From Glaciecola sp964418575 (lineage in GTDB: Bacteria > Pseudomonadota > Gammaproteobacteria > Enterobacterales > Alteromonadaceae), in assembly GCA_964418575.1 (NCBI GenBank), contig CAYQMI010000118.1, forward strand, positions 1 to 11,033: DNA of 11,033 nt, read 5' to 3'. The notes beneath the pieces were generated by a model. That model was given only the letters and a program-made list of their open reading frames with translations, was not told where the DNA came from and did no database searches. Below are positions 1 through 6,387 of the stretch, in pieces (the stretch's first letter is position 1; each line of letters starts with the position of its first letter). Made by a program: the position numbers and the translations under genes.

Positions 1-6
1 ACCTAA

Positions 7-50
7 AAGTGTTACCTAAGTGATGAGTCACAAGTGTAACCTATGTGATG
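7..50. repeat. Two diverged direct repeats, possible insertion-sequence end
   Basis: Two 19-bp units, at 7-25 and 32-50, match at 17 of 19 positions with a 25-bp period. The shared core on the plus strand is AAGTGT(T/A)ACCTA(A/T)GTGATG. A further ACCTA at 1-5 suggests that the array may continue to the left of the window. Short spaced repeats of this kind occur at the ends of several transposon families that encode rve-type transposases (for example IS21- and IS481-like elements), where they bind transposase. No transposase frame or target duplication is visible here, so the mobile-element reading is inference. The 8-bp palindrome TTGTACAA at 53-60 follows directly and might mark the outer boundary. 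Confidence 0.45.
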
Positions 51-126
51 GTTTGTACAATTGCTTAAGCGAACAGCATTACGGTTTCATGGGAATGGCC
101 GTTTGTCTTTTTAACGGTGACTGCAA

Positions 127-774
127 TTAGTCGCTAGTCTCTGCCTTAACAAGCTTCGCCGCACTTAATACTAATGCTGCAGAGGGTCTGGTTCTAAAGT
201 CAGGGTTAACATAGTTGAACAATACTTTGCCATTTGTATCAGTGATAAAAATGGCCGGTGCCGGCAGTACTGCGCGGTCAGTTTGGTCGGCAACAAGCTC
301 TACTTGCATACGATCTTTGTACAAATTACGCGTGTCGTTAGGCACATAAAACCCAATTCCGAAGTTTTTAATTGCACTTAAATCTGCATCGGAGATAAGC
401 TGCGCCGCAAATTCGGTTTGCAGTTTTTGTGCTTGCAGTTTTTCCGGTGTTTCTGGTGAGATTGCAATAATTTGATAGCCCTCTGCTACTAACTCTTGCT
501 CTATGTCTTTGAGTTCTGCCAATTGGCGAGAGCAGTAAGGACACCAACCACCGCGATAGAATACAATAACGCTCGGTTTTTCCATCAGTAAAGCGGGTAA
601 GCTCACCGGTGCGCCATCAGCGGTTTTTACCATTACGTTAGGAATAGTAGAGCCATTGAGTATCGGCGTTACATCTTGTGCAGTCTCAGCAATCACGGTG
701 CGATCTAGCGCCATTGCCTGAAGTGAGCTAAGGGTAAACAAAACAGCAATTAGTGCTGCAAATCTATATTTCAT
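127..774 (-). CDS. Secreted peroxiredoxin-like (AhpC/TSA, thioredoxin-fold) protein
   Basis: This 215-residue protein is probably an exported thiol peroxidase or related thioredoxin-fold oxidoreductase. It starts with a Sec-type signal peptide: MKYR, then a hydrophobic run to about residue 20, with likely cleavage after the AMA at 20-22. The mature part carries FYRGGWCPYCSRQL, with Cys78 and Cys81 forming a CPYC motif. This is typical of the peroxiredoxin-like branch of the AhpC/TSA family, in which the first Cys would attack peroxide. The ATG at 774 is preferred because AGGA lies 7 bases upstream at 781-784. The same frame is open up to 927, but that version adds about 50 residues before the signal peptide and overlaps the end of trmH. 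The gene lies downstream of trmH on the same strand, behind a 100-112 bp gap with a strong palindrome, so it is probably transcribed on its own. The natural substrate cannot be told from the sequence. Confidence 0.85.
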   Translation of the reverse strand: MKYRFAALIAVLFTLSSLQAMALDRTVIAETAQDVTPILNGSTIPNVMVKTADGAPVSLPALLMEKPSVIVFYRGGWCPYCSRQLAELKDIEQELVAEGYQIIAISPETPEKLQAQKLQTEFAAQLISDADLSAIKNFGIGFYVPNDTRNLYKDRMQVELVADQTDRAVLPAPAIFITDTNGKVLFNYVNPDFRTRPSAALVLSAAKLVKAETSD

Positions 775-792
775 GGTGCATCCTGTAGTGGT

Positions 793-812
793 TAGTATGT
801 CTCGACATACTA
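793..812. promoter_or_regulatory. 20-bp palindrome, candidate operator of the peroxiredoxin gene
   Basis: TAGTATGTC at 793-801 and GACATACTA at 804-812 are perfect inverted arms separated by 2 bases. The site lies 19 bp upstream of the peroxiredoxin start. It is where a dimeric repressor or activator would be expected, and any promoter for the gene would overlap it. I could not fit a convincing -35/-10 pair around it. The short spacer and lack of a U-tract argue against a terminator. No regulator gene is adjacent, so the cognate protein is unknown. Confidence 0.55.
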
Positions 813-827
813 GACCGAGGGGAGTTG

Positions 828-857
828 ATAATAATTTCAAATAAGTGAAATAATTAT
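828..857. repeat. AT-rich imperfect inverted repeat between trmH and the peroxiredoxin gene
   Basis: The 12-base arms at 828-839 and 846-857 pair with one mismatch across a 6-base loop. The stem is almost all A/T, and no T-run follows on the minus strand, so it is a poor intrinsic terminator. It could be a weak 3' end for the trmH transcript, an AT-rich upstream promoter element, or chance in AT-rich DNA. Confidence 0.25.
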
Positions 858-874
858 TAGGGAGATAAAATAAA

Positions 875-1552
875 CTAAGAAAACTGCAGAGCATCCCACC
901 AATCATTTGGTGCTTGGATACAGCCATTTTCGTCTATCCGCGGAAAAGGTAAATTCCGGCGAATACACTCTCGATGCAAAAGCGGAAAGCCGCCTGCAAA
1001 CAACACTTCCTGAGCGTCTTGCTCAGGCATAGTGGATTGCTTGTACATGCCCGCTGCATCTCGCTGACGCTGAGCCTCATACAAAATAAGGGCTGCTGCA
1101 ACCGATACATTGAGCGACTGCACCATACCCACCATCGGCACGATGATTGACTGGTCCGCCAAAGCAATCGCTTTTTTAGTTGCCCCTGTTTTTTCTTGAC
1201 CCAGTAAAATTGCGGTAGGCAAAGTGTAATCGATTTCACGAAAATCCACTGCCTTGTCATCTAAATGTGTTACCAAAACCTGCATCTTTTGATCATGCAA
1301 ATGTTCTATCGCATTTTCTAAGGTGTCATGCTCATGGGTGTTCACCCAAATCTGACTGCCCATTGCAGTGCCATTGCGTAAACCATCGTGTTGGCGCCAA
1401 ACTGCGTGAATATTATGTACCCCAACGGCATCGGCACTGCGATAAACAGCGCTAACGTTGTGCGGTTTGTGCACTTCTTCAAGTAATAGTGTTAAGTCGG
1501 TTTGGCGTTTTGCGAGCACGTCTCGAATTTTATCGTAACGGTCGCTGGTCAT
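875..1552 (-). CDS. trmH: tRNA (guanosine(18)-2'-O)-methyltransferase TrmH
   Basis: TrmH is a SPOUT-class enzyme that uses S-adenosylmethionine to methylate the ribose of G18 in the tRNA D-loop. All three family motifs are visible. Motif 1 is HNVSAVYRSADAVG with its conserved Asn and catalytic-type Arg, motif 2 is LLGQEKTG, and motif 3 is the knot segment IPMVGMVQSLNVSVAAALI, which forms the trefoil-knot AdoMet site. The C-terminal part continues like E. coli TrmH through GGFPLL to the DWW near the end. The start at 1552 gives 225 residues and makes MTSDRYDKI line up with the E. coli N-terminus. An in-frame ATG at 1564 adds MQQC and has the better-placed purine stretch (AAGTGAG) upstream, so the start is uncertain by four codons. 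The gene lies downstream of ridA with a gap of only 22-34 bp, so co-transcription with spoT-ridA is likely. Confidence 0.95.
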   Translation of the reverse strand: MTSDRYDKIRDVLAKRQTDLTLLLEEVHKPHNVSAVYRSADAVGVHNIHAVWRQHDGLRNGTAMGSQIWVNTHEHDTLENAIEHLHDQKMQVLVTHLDDKAVDFREIDYTLPTAILLGQEKTGATKKAIALADQSIIVPMVGMVQSLNVSVAAALILYEAQRQRDAAGMYKQSTMPEQDAQEVLFAGGFPLLHRECIRRNLPFPRIDENGCIQAPNDWWDALQFS

Positions 1553-1586
1553 GCATTGTTGCATTTCTAATCACTCACTTACGCAC

Positions 1587-1973
1587 TTACTCAGGCAAAA
1601 CCATTACGCCGTCAATTTCAATCTGAACGGCTTTTGGCAACGCACTAACCTGCACTGCTGCGCGCGCAGGATATGGCTGTTTAAAGTAGCGAGCCATGAC
1701 CTCATTAACCTTAGCAAACTGGCCTAGGTCAGTAAGAAAAATATTTACTTTGACCAAGTTCGACATGCTACCACCAGCGGCCTTAACAACCGCCTGAATA
1801 TTCTCAAACACCTGAACCGCTTGTGCTTCAAAATCCTCAGATACAATTTCCATAGTGCTTGGTACTAATGGGATTTGCCCTGACAAGTACACGGTATTGC
1901 CAGCTTTAACCGCCTGACTGTAAGTACCAATAGCTTCAGGAGCATCATTGGTTTGAATGATAGATTTAGACAT
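1587..1973 (-). CDS. ridA: RidA family 2-iminobutanoate/2-iminopropanoate deaminase
   Basis: This 128-residue protein covers the full length of the YjgF/YER057c/UK114 family. These small trimeric cytosolic enzymes hydrolyse reactive enamine/imine intermediates released by pyridoxal-phosphate enzymes such as threonine dehydratase. Diagnostic features are GTYSQA near residue 16, YLSGQIP at 29-35, and PARAAVQVSALPK, whose Arg104 corresponds to the substrate-carboxylate-binding Arg of active RidA. Glu119 in the IEIDGV segment matches the other conserved active-site residue. It is therefore expected to be a catalytically competent archetypal RidA, not one of the Rid paralogues lacking the Arg. AAGGAA sits at good spacing before the ATG. 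The gene is 23 bp downstream of spoT and just ahead of trmH, an insertion relative to the E. coli order. Its physiological link to (p)ppGpp, if any, is inference. Confidence 0.95.
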   Translation of the reverse strand: MSKSIIQTNDAPEAIGTYSQAVKAGNTVYLSGQIPLVPSTMEIVSEDFEAQAVQVFENIQAVVKAAGGSMSNLVKVNIFLTDLGQFAKVNEVMARYFKQPYPARAAVQVSALPKAVQIEIDGVMVLPE

Positions 1974-1996
1974 AAAAATTCCTTAAATGTGACCCG

Positions 1997-4108
1997 CTAT
2001 TTTGGCTTGTATTGACTGTGGCGTGAGATGTTCTGCAAATCGGGTAGAGCTCGTATTTTACGCATGATATTGGCAAGATGCTTTCTGTTATGTGTGGTTA
2101 GCTCTACATCAATGACGTAGTGACTGTCCTCTCTGTCTTCGGTTTGCAAATTAATAATGCTTGAGTTGCAACTAGCAATAGCTGCTGTAAGCGCCGCTAA
2201 GGTGCCTTGACGGTTTATCAACTCTAAACGAATAGCTGCTTTGAAATCACCTTGGGCATGCTCATCCCAAAGCATAGGTAATACTCTATTTGGCTCTTCT
2301 TTACTGAGCTTACGAATGTTGGTGCAGCCAGTTTGATGTATCACTACTCCCCTTCCTGGGCTCAATATCGCAACAATTTCGTCATCTGGAATAGGGTGAC
2401 AGCAGCGCGAGAAATGCACCATCAAACCTTCTGTTCCTTTGATGGCTACTTTGCCCTTTTTCTCAGGTATTTCAGTGTTTTCACCCACTAAACGGCGCGC
2501 AATCATGGCACTTATTTCATTGCCCATGCCAATATTTGCTAAAAGCTCTTCAAAGCTTTGATACTTTGTTTCTTCTACCACTCTTGCAATGTCGGCTTCG
2601 GGTATTTCATCTAATTTAATAGTACCTAAAGCATGGCGCAGTAAACGATTTCCCATATTGGTAGCATCGTGCGCATGTTGGCGTTTGAGATAGTGGCGGA
2701 TATTGGAGCGAGCTCTTGCACTCACTACAAAGTTGAGCCAATTGGCATTGGGTTTAGCGCGAGGGGAGGTAATAACTTCTATACTCTGACCATTTTCAAG
2801 AGGCTTATGCAGAGGGAAGTTGCGATGATCTACTCTGGCACCTACGCAGGTATTTCCCACATCAGAATGCACCGCGTACGCAAAATCAACGGCGGTTGCA
2901 CCCATGGGTAGCTCTACAATTTTGCCTTTTGGGGTGAATACGTATATTTCATCTGGAAATAGGTCAGATTTAACACTTTCAATAAATTCAGCAGAACTAG
3001 ACGAACGCTGCTGTAGTTCAATAACCGACTGCATCCATTGGTTTGCGCGAAGCTGCGCAGTAGTGCCTTTGTCATCCGCTTGTTTATAAAGCCAATGCGC
3101 GGCAACGCCTTTGTCGGCCATATGATCCATTTCTTCGGTACGAATTTGAATCTCTACCGGTATACCATGTGGGCCTTTTAAAGAAGTATGCAAAGATTGA
3201 TAACCGTTTGATCTAGGGATGGCTATGTAATCTTTAAAGCGGTTTTCGATAGGCTTATAAAGACCATGAATTGCGCCAAGCACGCGGTAGCAATTATCTA
3301 TTTTATCTACAATCACACGAAAGCCATAAATGTCCATGACTTCGGTAAACGAAAGCTCTTTGTTTTTCATTTTGCGATAAATAGAATACAAGTGCTTTTC
3401 ACGACCCGCGACCCTACCGACTATTTCAAACTCTTTAAGCTTGTTTTCAAGCTCAAGCCTGGTTTTTTCAATAACCTCTTTACGATTTCCTCTAGCTTGC
3501 GAGACTGCAGACTGAAGCGCTCTATGACGCATCGGGTACATGGCTTGGAAACCTAAGTTTTCAAGCTCGTTTTTAATATCGTGGATACCCAATCGATGGG
3601 CAAGCGGCGCATAAATTTCAATTGTCTCTAGCGCGATGCGTCTGCGCTTATCTGGTCGCAGAGCGCCGAGGGTGCGCATGTTGTGAGTGCGATCAGCGAG
3701 TTTTATTAAAATCACCCGAATATCTTGCACCATCGCCATCAGCATTTTTCTAAAATTTTCAGCTTGTGCTTCTTGTTTGCTACCAAATTTCAACTTATCG
3801 AGCTTACTTACGCCCTCAACTAGCTCAGCAACCGTTTCGCCAAAGGCTAAAGACAAATCTTCCTTAGAGTATTCAGTGTCTTCAATGACATCGTGCAGTA
3901 AAGCAGCCATTAAGGTCTCATAATCGAGGCGCATGTCTGCCAAAATTCCGCTCACAGCAACAGGGTGAGTGATGTACGGATCGCCACTGGAGCGAGTTTG
4001 ACCTTCATGTGCGTCGCGCGCAAGCACGTAGGCAGCTTGAACATATTCCACTTGTTCAGCTGGCAAATAACTACTGATTTTTGTTTTTAAGCCTTCAAAT
4101 AGGTACAC
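1997..4108 (-). CDS. spoT: Bifunctional (p)ppGpp synthase/hydrolase SpoT
   Basis: At 703 residues this is full-length SpoT, the cytosolic enzyme that degrades and weakly makes the alarmone (p)ppGpp. The N-terminal HD hydrolase domain has His48 in YITHP, the metal-binding pair His72-Asp73 in HDVIEDT, and the ADRTHNMRTL segment near 138-147. The synthetase domain keeps Asp259 (MDIYGFR), NGYQSLHT at 301-308 and Glu319 (VEIQIRT). The synthetase residues sit at the same numbers as in E. coli SpoT, so both activities should be intact. A TGS domain follows (DEIYVFTPKGK onward, about 385-450), then a helical/CC region (RCCHPI) and a C-terminal ACT domain over roughly the last 75 residues. The start codon is GTG, chosen because MYLFEGL matches the E. 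coli N-terminus. E. coli spoT also uses a non-ATG start. Only a weak AAAGTAA-like ribosome site is seen. It heads spoT-ridA-trmH and is separated from rpoZ by a terminator. Confidence 0.98.
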   Translation of the reverse strand: MYLFEGLKTKISSYLPAEQVEYVQAAYVLARDAHEGQTRSSGDPYITHPVAVSGILADMRLDYETLMAALLHDVIEDTEYSKEDLSLAFGETVAELVEGVSKLDKLKFGSKQEAQAENFRKMLMAMVQDIRVILIKLADRTHNMRTLGALRPDKRRRIALETIEIYAPLAHRLGIHDIKNELENLGFQAMYPMRHRALQSAVSQARGNRKEVIEKTRLELENKLKEFEIVGRVAGREKHLYSIYRKMKNKELSFTEVMDIYGFRVIVDKIDNCYRVLGAIHGLYKPIENRFKDYIAIPRSNGYQSLHTSLKGPHGIPVEIQIRTEEMDHMADKGVAAHWLYKQADDKGTTAQLRANQWMQSVIELQQRSSSSAEFIESVKSDLFPDEIYVFTPKGKIVELPMGATAVDFAYAVHSDVGNTCVGARVDHRNFPLHKPLENGQSIEVITSPRAKPNANWLNFVVSARARSNIRHYLKRQHAHDATNMGNRLLRHALGTIKLDEIPEADIARVVEETKYQSFEELLANIGMGNEISAMIARRLVGENTEIPEKKGKVAIKGTEGLMVHFSRCCHPIPDDEIVAILSPGRGVVIHQTGCTNIRKLSKEEPNRVLPMLWDEHAQGDFKAAIRLELINRQGTLAALTAAIASCNSSIINLQTEDREDSHYVIDVELTTHNRKHLANIMRKIRALPDLQNISRHSQYKPK

Positions 4109-4119
4109 ACAGTTACTTT
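4106..4119 (-). promoter_or_regulatory. GTG start and weak ribosome-binding site of spoT
   Basis: The initiation codon at 4108-4106 reads GTG on the minus strand. The only purine-rich stretch before it is AAAGTAA, a poor match to the anti-Shine-Dalgarno sequence. No in-frame ATG nearby would give the conserved MYLFE N-terminus. A non-ATG codon plus a weak site suggests deliberately low translation, which fits an enzyme whose level must be restrained. Confidence 0.6.
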
Positions 4120-4131
4120 AATGATTCGTCA

Positions 4132-4166
4132 ATGGGCTAAGAATACGGTTATTTTGTCAACATGCA
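4132..4166 (-). promoter_or_regulatory. Candidate promoter region for spoT
   Basis: Reading the minus strand between the terminator and the spoT start, an exact TTGACA lies at 4160-4155, but no good -10 follows at 16-18 bp. An alternative pair is TTTGCA with TATTCT at 17 bp spacing, each matching consensus at four of six bases. One of these may drive spoT-ridA-trmH, since the upstream terminator should block most read-through from rpoZ. This is pattern matching only. Confidence 0.3.
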
Positions 4167-4171
4167 AACGC

Positions 4172-4197
4172 AAAAACGCCGATTTTCATCGGCGTTT
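4172..4197 (-). terminator. Intrinsic terminator after rpoZ
   Basis: AAACGCCGAT and ATCGGCGTTT form a perfect 10-bp stem (4174-4183 with 4188-4197) around a 4-base loop. On the minus strand the stem runs into TTTTTG, giving a short U-tract partly inside the stem. It stands 91 bp after the rpoZ stop and 65 bp before the spoT start. It therefore most likely ends the rpoZ transcript and leaves spoT to its own promoter or to partial read-through. The plus-strand tail (TTTGGATTTATT) is weaker. Confidence 0.85.
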
Positions 4198-4288
4198 GGA
4201 TTTATTCTGTGACATTGCTAGTACTATATTTTGGCTCAGTCTAGCAAAACCCTAGTAAAGCAATATCTGCTAGAGCTTCAAAGCAAAA

Positions 4289-4561
4289 TTAGCTGTTGGC
4301 TAAAATGCTCGCAACAGAGGCAAACTCTGCAGCTTCTTGCTCGCGCTGATCTTGTAAATCAGTCGCTTGCACAGTCTCTGGCGTAACTAAACCTAGTTCG
4401 ATTTCGCGAAGCGCAACAACCGTGGGTTTGTCGTTACCCATTTCAACTAAAGGATCTTTACCTTCTGTGGCAATTTGACGAGCGCGACGTGCTGCTACCA
4501 ACACTAAATCGAATCGGTTGCCGATCTTGTCTACTGCGTCTTCTACTGTTACACGTGCCAT
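4289..4561 (-). CDS. rpoZ: DNA-directed RNA polymerase omega subunit
   Basis: This 90-residue protein is omega, which wraps the C-terminal tail of the beta-prime subunit, helps assemble RNA polymerase, and contributes to one of the two ppGpp sites on the enzyme. The N-terminus MARVTVEDAVDKIGNRFDLV and the following AARRARQ, KDPLV and TVVALREIE segments match the family almost exactly, and length is the same as in E. coli within one residue. The N-terminal MARVTVEDA region is the part known to form ppGpp site 1 together with beta-prime, so the protein should support the ppGpp response. GGAG lies at good distance before the ATG. The gene follows gmk after 255 bp, much farther than in E. coli, and a clear terminator follows it, so it may be a single-gene unit. 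Confidence 0.98.
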   Translation of the reverse strand: MARVTVEDAVDKIGNRFDLVLVAARRARQIATEGKDPLVEMGNDKPTVVALREIELGLVTPETVQATDLQDQREQEAAEFASVASILANS

Positions 4562-4581
4562 GGGCTGCTCCGTAAATTGAA

Positions 4582-4611
4582 ATTATATAAAGAATATAAA
4601 ACTTGTGTATT
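4582..4611 (-). promoter_or_regulatory. Candidate rpoZ promoter
   Basis: On the minus strand an exact TATAAT lies at 4587-4582, about 20 bp upstream of the rpoZ start, inside an AT-rich stretch. The best -35 at 18 bp spacing is AATACA, which keeps only the final ACA of consensus. If used, the leader would be very short (about 13-15 bases), but it still includes the GGAG ribosome site. Confidence 0.35.
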
Positions 4612-4816
4612 AAAAATGCGGTCGCGAAGTATACTGCATAATTCTGCTAGAGGATAGTAGAAAAATGACCCAGCGCCAGTATATTTACTGCTTTATTTAA
4701 TAAATGTATCAACTCAGGGGCAAATATTCATAAAATTTGCGGAACTGGTGCGAGCGAAGTGAGAATTTAAAGGCTCTAAAGCACTCAAAAGTTAACAGCT
4801 AAAACTTATATTTGAA

Positions 4817-5470
4817 CTAAGAAACTGAGTCCTCAGCATTTAACGACTTCAATAAGTTGCCGTGACGCTGTTTTTGCTTGCCTAGCCGTAAAGATTCACT
4901 TTTAACAATGCTGATAAAGTCACTTACTGCCTGTTCAAAATCATCATTCACAATCACATAGTCAAACTCATCATAGTGCGACATCTCCGATACCGCCTCT
5001 TGCATGCGCTTTTCAATTATCTCATCGGAATCTTTGCCGCGACCAATCAAACGCTTTCTAAGTGCCTCGATGGACGGTGGCAGAATAAAAATACTAATAA
5101 CATCAGGGTTAATCGCTTTAATCTGACGTGCGCCCTGCCAATCAATGTCGAGAAACACATCGATGCCCTGCTTGAGCTTGTCGCTAATAGCGGCCTTTGA
5201 GGTACCGTAATAGTTATCAAATACCTTGGCGTGTTCGTAAAAGGCATTTTCCGCAATAAGCGCTTCAAAAGCAGCAACTTGCGTAAAGTGGTAATGCGTA
5301 CCGTTTACTTCGCCCTCTCGCGGTTGGCGCGTGGTATGTGAAACCGACAGTTGTGCGGGGTTGCTCAGTTTGTTTTGCTTAGAATATGCGAGTAATTGTG
5401 AAATTAAGCTCGATTTACCGGCACCGGAGGGCGCAGCAACAATAAAAAGGTTTCCTAGGGCTTCAAGCAT
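4817..5470 (-). CDS. gmk: Guanylate kinase
   Basis: Guanylate kinase phosphorylates GMP (and dGMP) to GDP with ATP, feeding GTP and, indirectly, (p)ppGpp synthesis. The 217-residue frame opens with the P-loop APSGAGKSS at residues 13-21. It continues through the GMP-binding region (SHTTRQPREGEVNGTHYHF) and the lid segment NYYGTS. DVFLDIDWQGARQI and the SIFILPPS strand follow, then the RLIGRGKDS loop. MSHYDEFDYVIVNDDF near the C-terminus is close to the E. coli protein. The ATG at 5470 gives the expected N-terminal length. No clear Shine-Dalgarno sequence precedes it (the upstream bases are TGACTACTT), so translation may be modest. The gene is divergent from the esterase gene across a 194-bp gap. 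Confidence 0.97.
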   Translation of the reverse strand: MLEALGNLFIVAAPSGAGKSSLISQLLAYSKQNKLSNPAQLSVSHTTRQPREGEVNGTHYHFTQVAAFEALIAENAFYEHAKVFDNYYGTSKAAISDKLKQGIDVFLDIDWQGARQIKAINPDVISIFILPPSIEALRKRLIGRGKDSDEIIEKRMQEAVSEMSHYDEFDYVIVNDDFEQAVSDFISIVKSESLRLGKQKQRHGNLLKSLNAEDSVS

Positions 5471-5512
5471 AAGTAGTCAATCACGCTATGTATTAGTCTT
5501 CAAATCGATGCT

Positions 5513-5524
5513 TATGATATCATA
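5513..5524. promoter_or_regulatory. 12-bp palindrome in the gmk/esterase divergent intergenic region
   Basis: TATGATATCATA is a perfect palindrome 43 bp upstream of the gmk start. On the minus strand a close -10 match (TATGAT, five of six) falls in it, without a good -35 at 16-18 bp. It may be a gmk promoter element or an operator. In AT-rich DNA a 12-bp palindrome is also not rare. For the esterase gene I find no convincing promoter in 5525-5654. Confidence 0.3.
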
Positions 5525-5664
5525 TTGCGCAAATGATGTGAGCTTGTGTTGAGTCATTTTAAGCTACTTGCCTTACAGCTTTGAAAGGGAGACAGCAATC
5601 AAAGTTTCGCTAAGCAATCACCACACTTAATACAACGGTTTTTACACAATACATAAGGAAGATT

Positions 5665-6333
5665 ATGAGCCAAGTGCAGTTAGATGGAGTCATTCAAGAG
5701 GCCTCAGGGGAACACAAAGCCACTATAATTTGGTTACATGGCTTGGGAGATTCAGGAAATGGTTTTGCGCCTATCGCTCCGGAATTACAACTACCTGATA
5801 ATTTGGGCATTAAATTTATTTTCCCTCACGCCCCCATTCGCCCTGTGACCATAAATAACGGCATGGAGATGCGAGCATGGTACGACATCAAGTCCATGGA
5901 TATGGAAAGTCGCGCAGATATTACCGGCGTCCGTGAATCGTCTGATTTAGTGCAAGCTTTAATCGAAAATGAAATAGAAAGCGGCATACCGGCAAATAAA
6001 ATATTTTTGATTGGCTTTTCTCAAGGCGGCGTAATTGCCCTGCACTTAGGCACGCGATTTAAGCAAAAACTGGCGGGCATTGTGGCGCTTTCAACTTATA
6101 TGTGTGCAGCCAATACCTTAAGAGATGAAAAAAGCGAAGAGAACGCCAACACGCCTATTTTGTTTTGCCATGGCCAGCAAGATGAGGTGGTGCCGCTGTT
6201 TTTGGGCCGCAGTGCCTATCAAACCTTAAAAGAACACGCATACGCAGTAGAATGGAAAGAGTACATCATGCAGCACAATGTATGTTTACCGGAAATTAAA
6301 GACATCAGTAAATTTATTCAGCAACATGCTTAA
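5665..6333 (+). CDS. Carboxylesterase/phospholipase-family alpha/beta hydrolase
   Basis: This 222-residue cytosolic alpha/beta hydrolase belongs to the Abhydrolase_2 family, which includes Pseudomonas carboxylesterase II and acyl-protein thioesterases. These enzymes cleave short acyl esters and some lysophospholipids or thioesters. LHGLGDSGNGF at 24-34 is the oxyanion-hole region typical of the family. The nucleophile is Ser119 in GFSQGG, the acid is Asp173 in HGQQDEVVP, and the base is His204 in YIMQHNVC, so the triad is complete. The segment around 201-206 is IMQHNV, where relatives usually have PMGHSV or PMxHEV, a small departure that should not abolish activity. AAGGAAG sits just before the ATG. 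There is no signal peptide. A weak hairpin separates the gene from hemC, so it may be partly co-transcribed with the hem genes. I see no functional link to heme synthesis, and the natural substrate is unknown. Confidence 0.92.
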   Translation: MSQVQLDGVIQEASGEHKATIIWLHGLGDSGNGFAPIAPELQLPDNLGIKFIFPHAPIRPVTINNGMEMRAWYDIKSMDMESRADITGVRESSDLVQALIENEIESGIPANKIFLIGFSQGGVIALHLGTRFKQKLAGIVALSTYMCAANTLRDEKSEENANTPILFCHGQQDEVVPLFLGRSAYQTLKEHAYAVEWKEYIMQHNVCLPEIKDISKFIQQHA

Positions 6334-6355
6334 GCGTTAAGAAACAACGCTTTTA
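6332..6355 (+). terminator. Weak hairpin with T-run after the esterase gene
   Basis: AAGCGTT at 6332-6338 pairs with AACGCTT at 6346-6352 around a 7-base loop and is followed by TTA. The stem begins inside the esterase stop codon. With three G-C pairs of seven it should be only a partial terminator or attenuator. A -10-like TATAGT at 6354-6359 overlaps its tail without a good -35. Transcription of hemC could therefore come from read-through, from a promoter here, or both. Confidence 0.45.
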
Positions 6356-6387
6356 TAGTCACTCACACAACAAAAAATGGAATTACC

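Noticed and set aside
1..50. CRISPR array
   Set aside because: Only two diverged units with a 25-bp period and a 6-bp gap are seen, which does not fit CRISPR repeat and spacer lengths.
775..927. N-terminal extension of the peroxiredoxin frame to an ATG at 927
   Set aside because: It would overlap the trmH end and place about 50 unrelated residues ahead of a good signal peptide. The ATG at 774 has a proper AGGA site.
934..1260. 108-codon open frame inside trmH on the same strand
   Set aside because: It is out of frame with a well-recognised enzyme, rich in Cys, Arg and Ser like a frame shadow, and resembles no family I know.
4215..4247. TTGCTAG...CTAGCAA inverted repeat after rpoZ
   Set aside because: A 7-bp stem with a 19-base loop and no T-run is too weak to assign a role.
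4717..4740. Hairpin GCAAAT...ATTTGC downstream of gmk as a terminator
   Set aside because: The stem is short and AT-rich with an inner mismatch, and no T-run follows on either strand.
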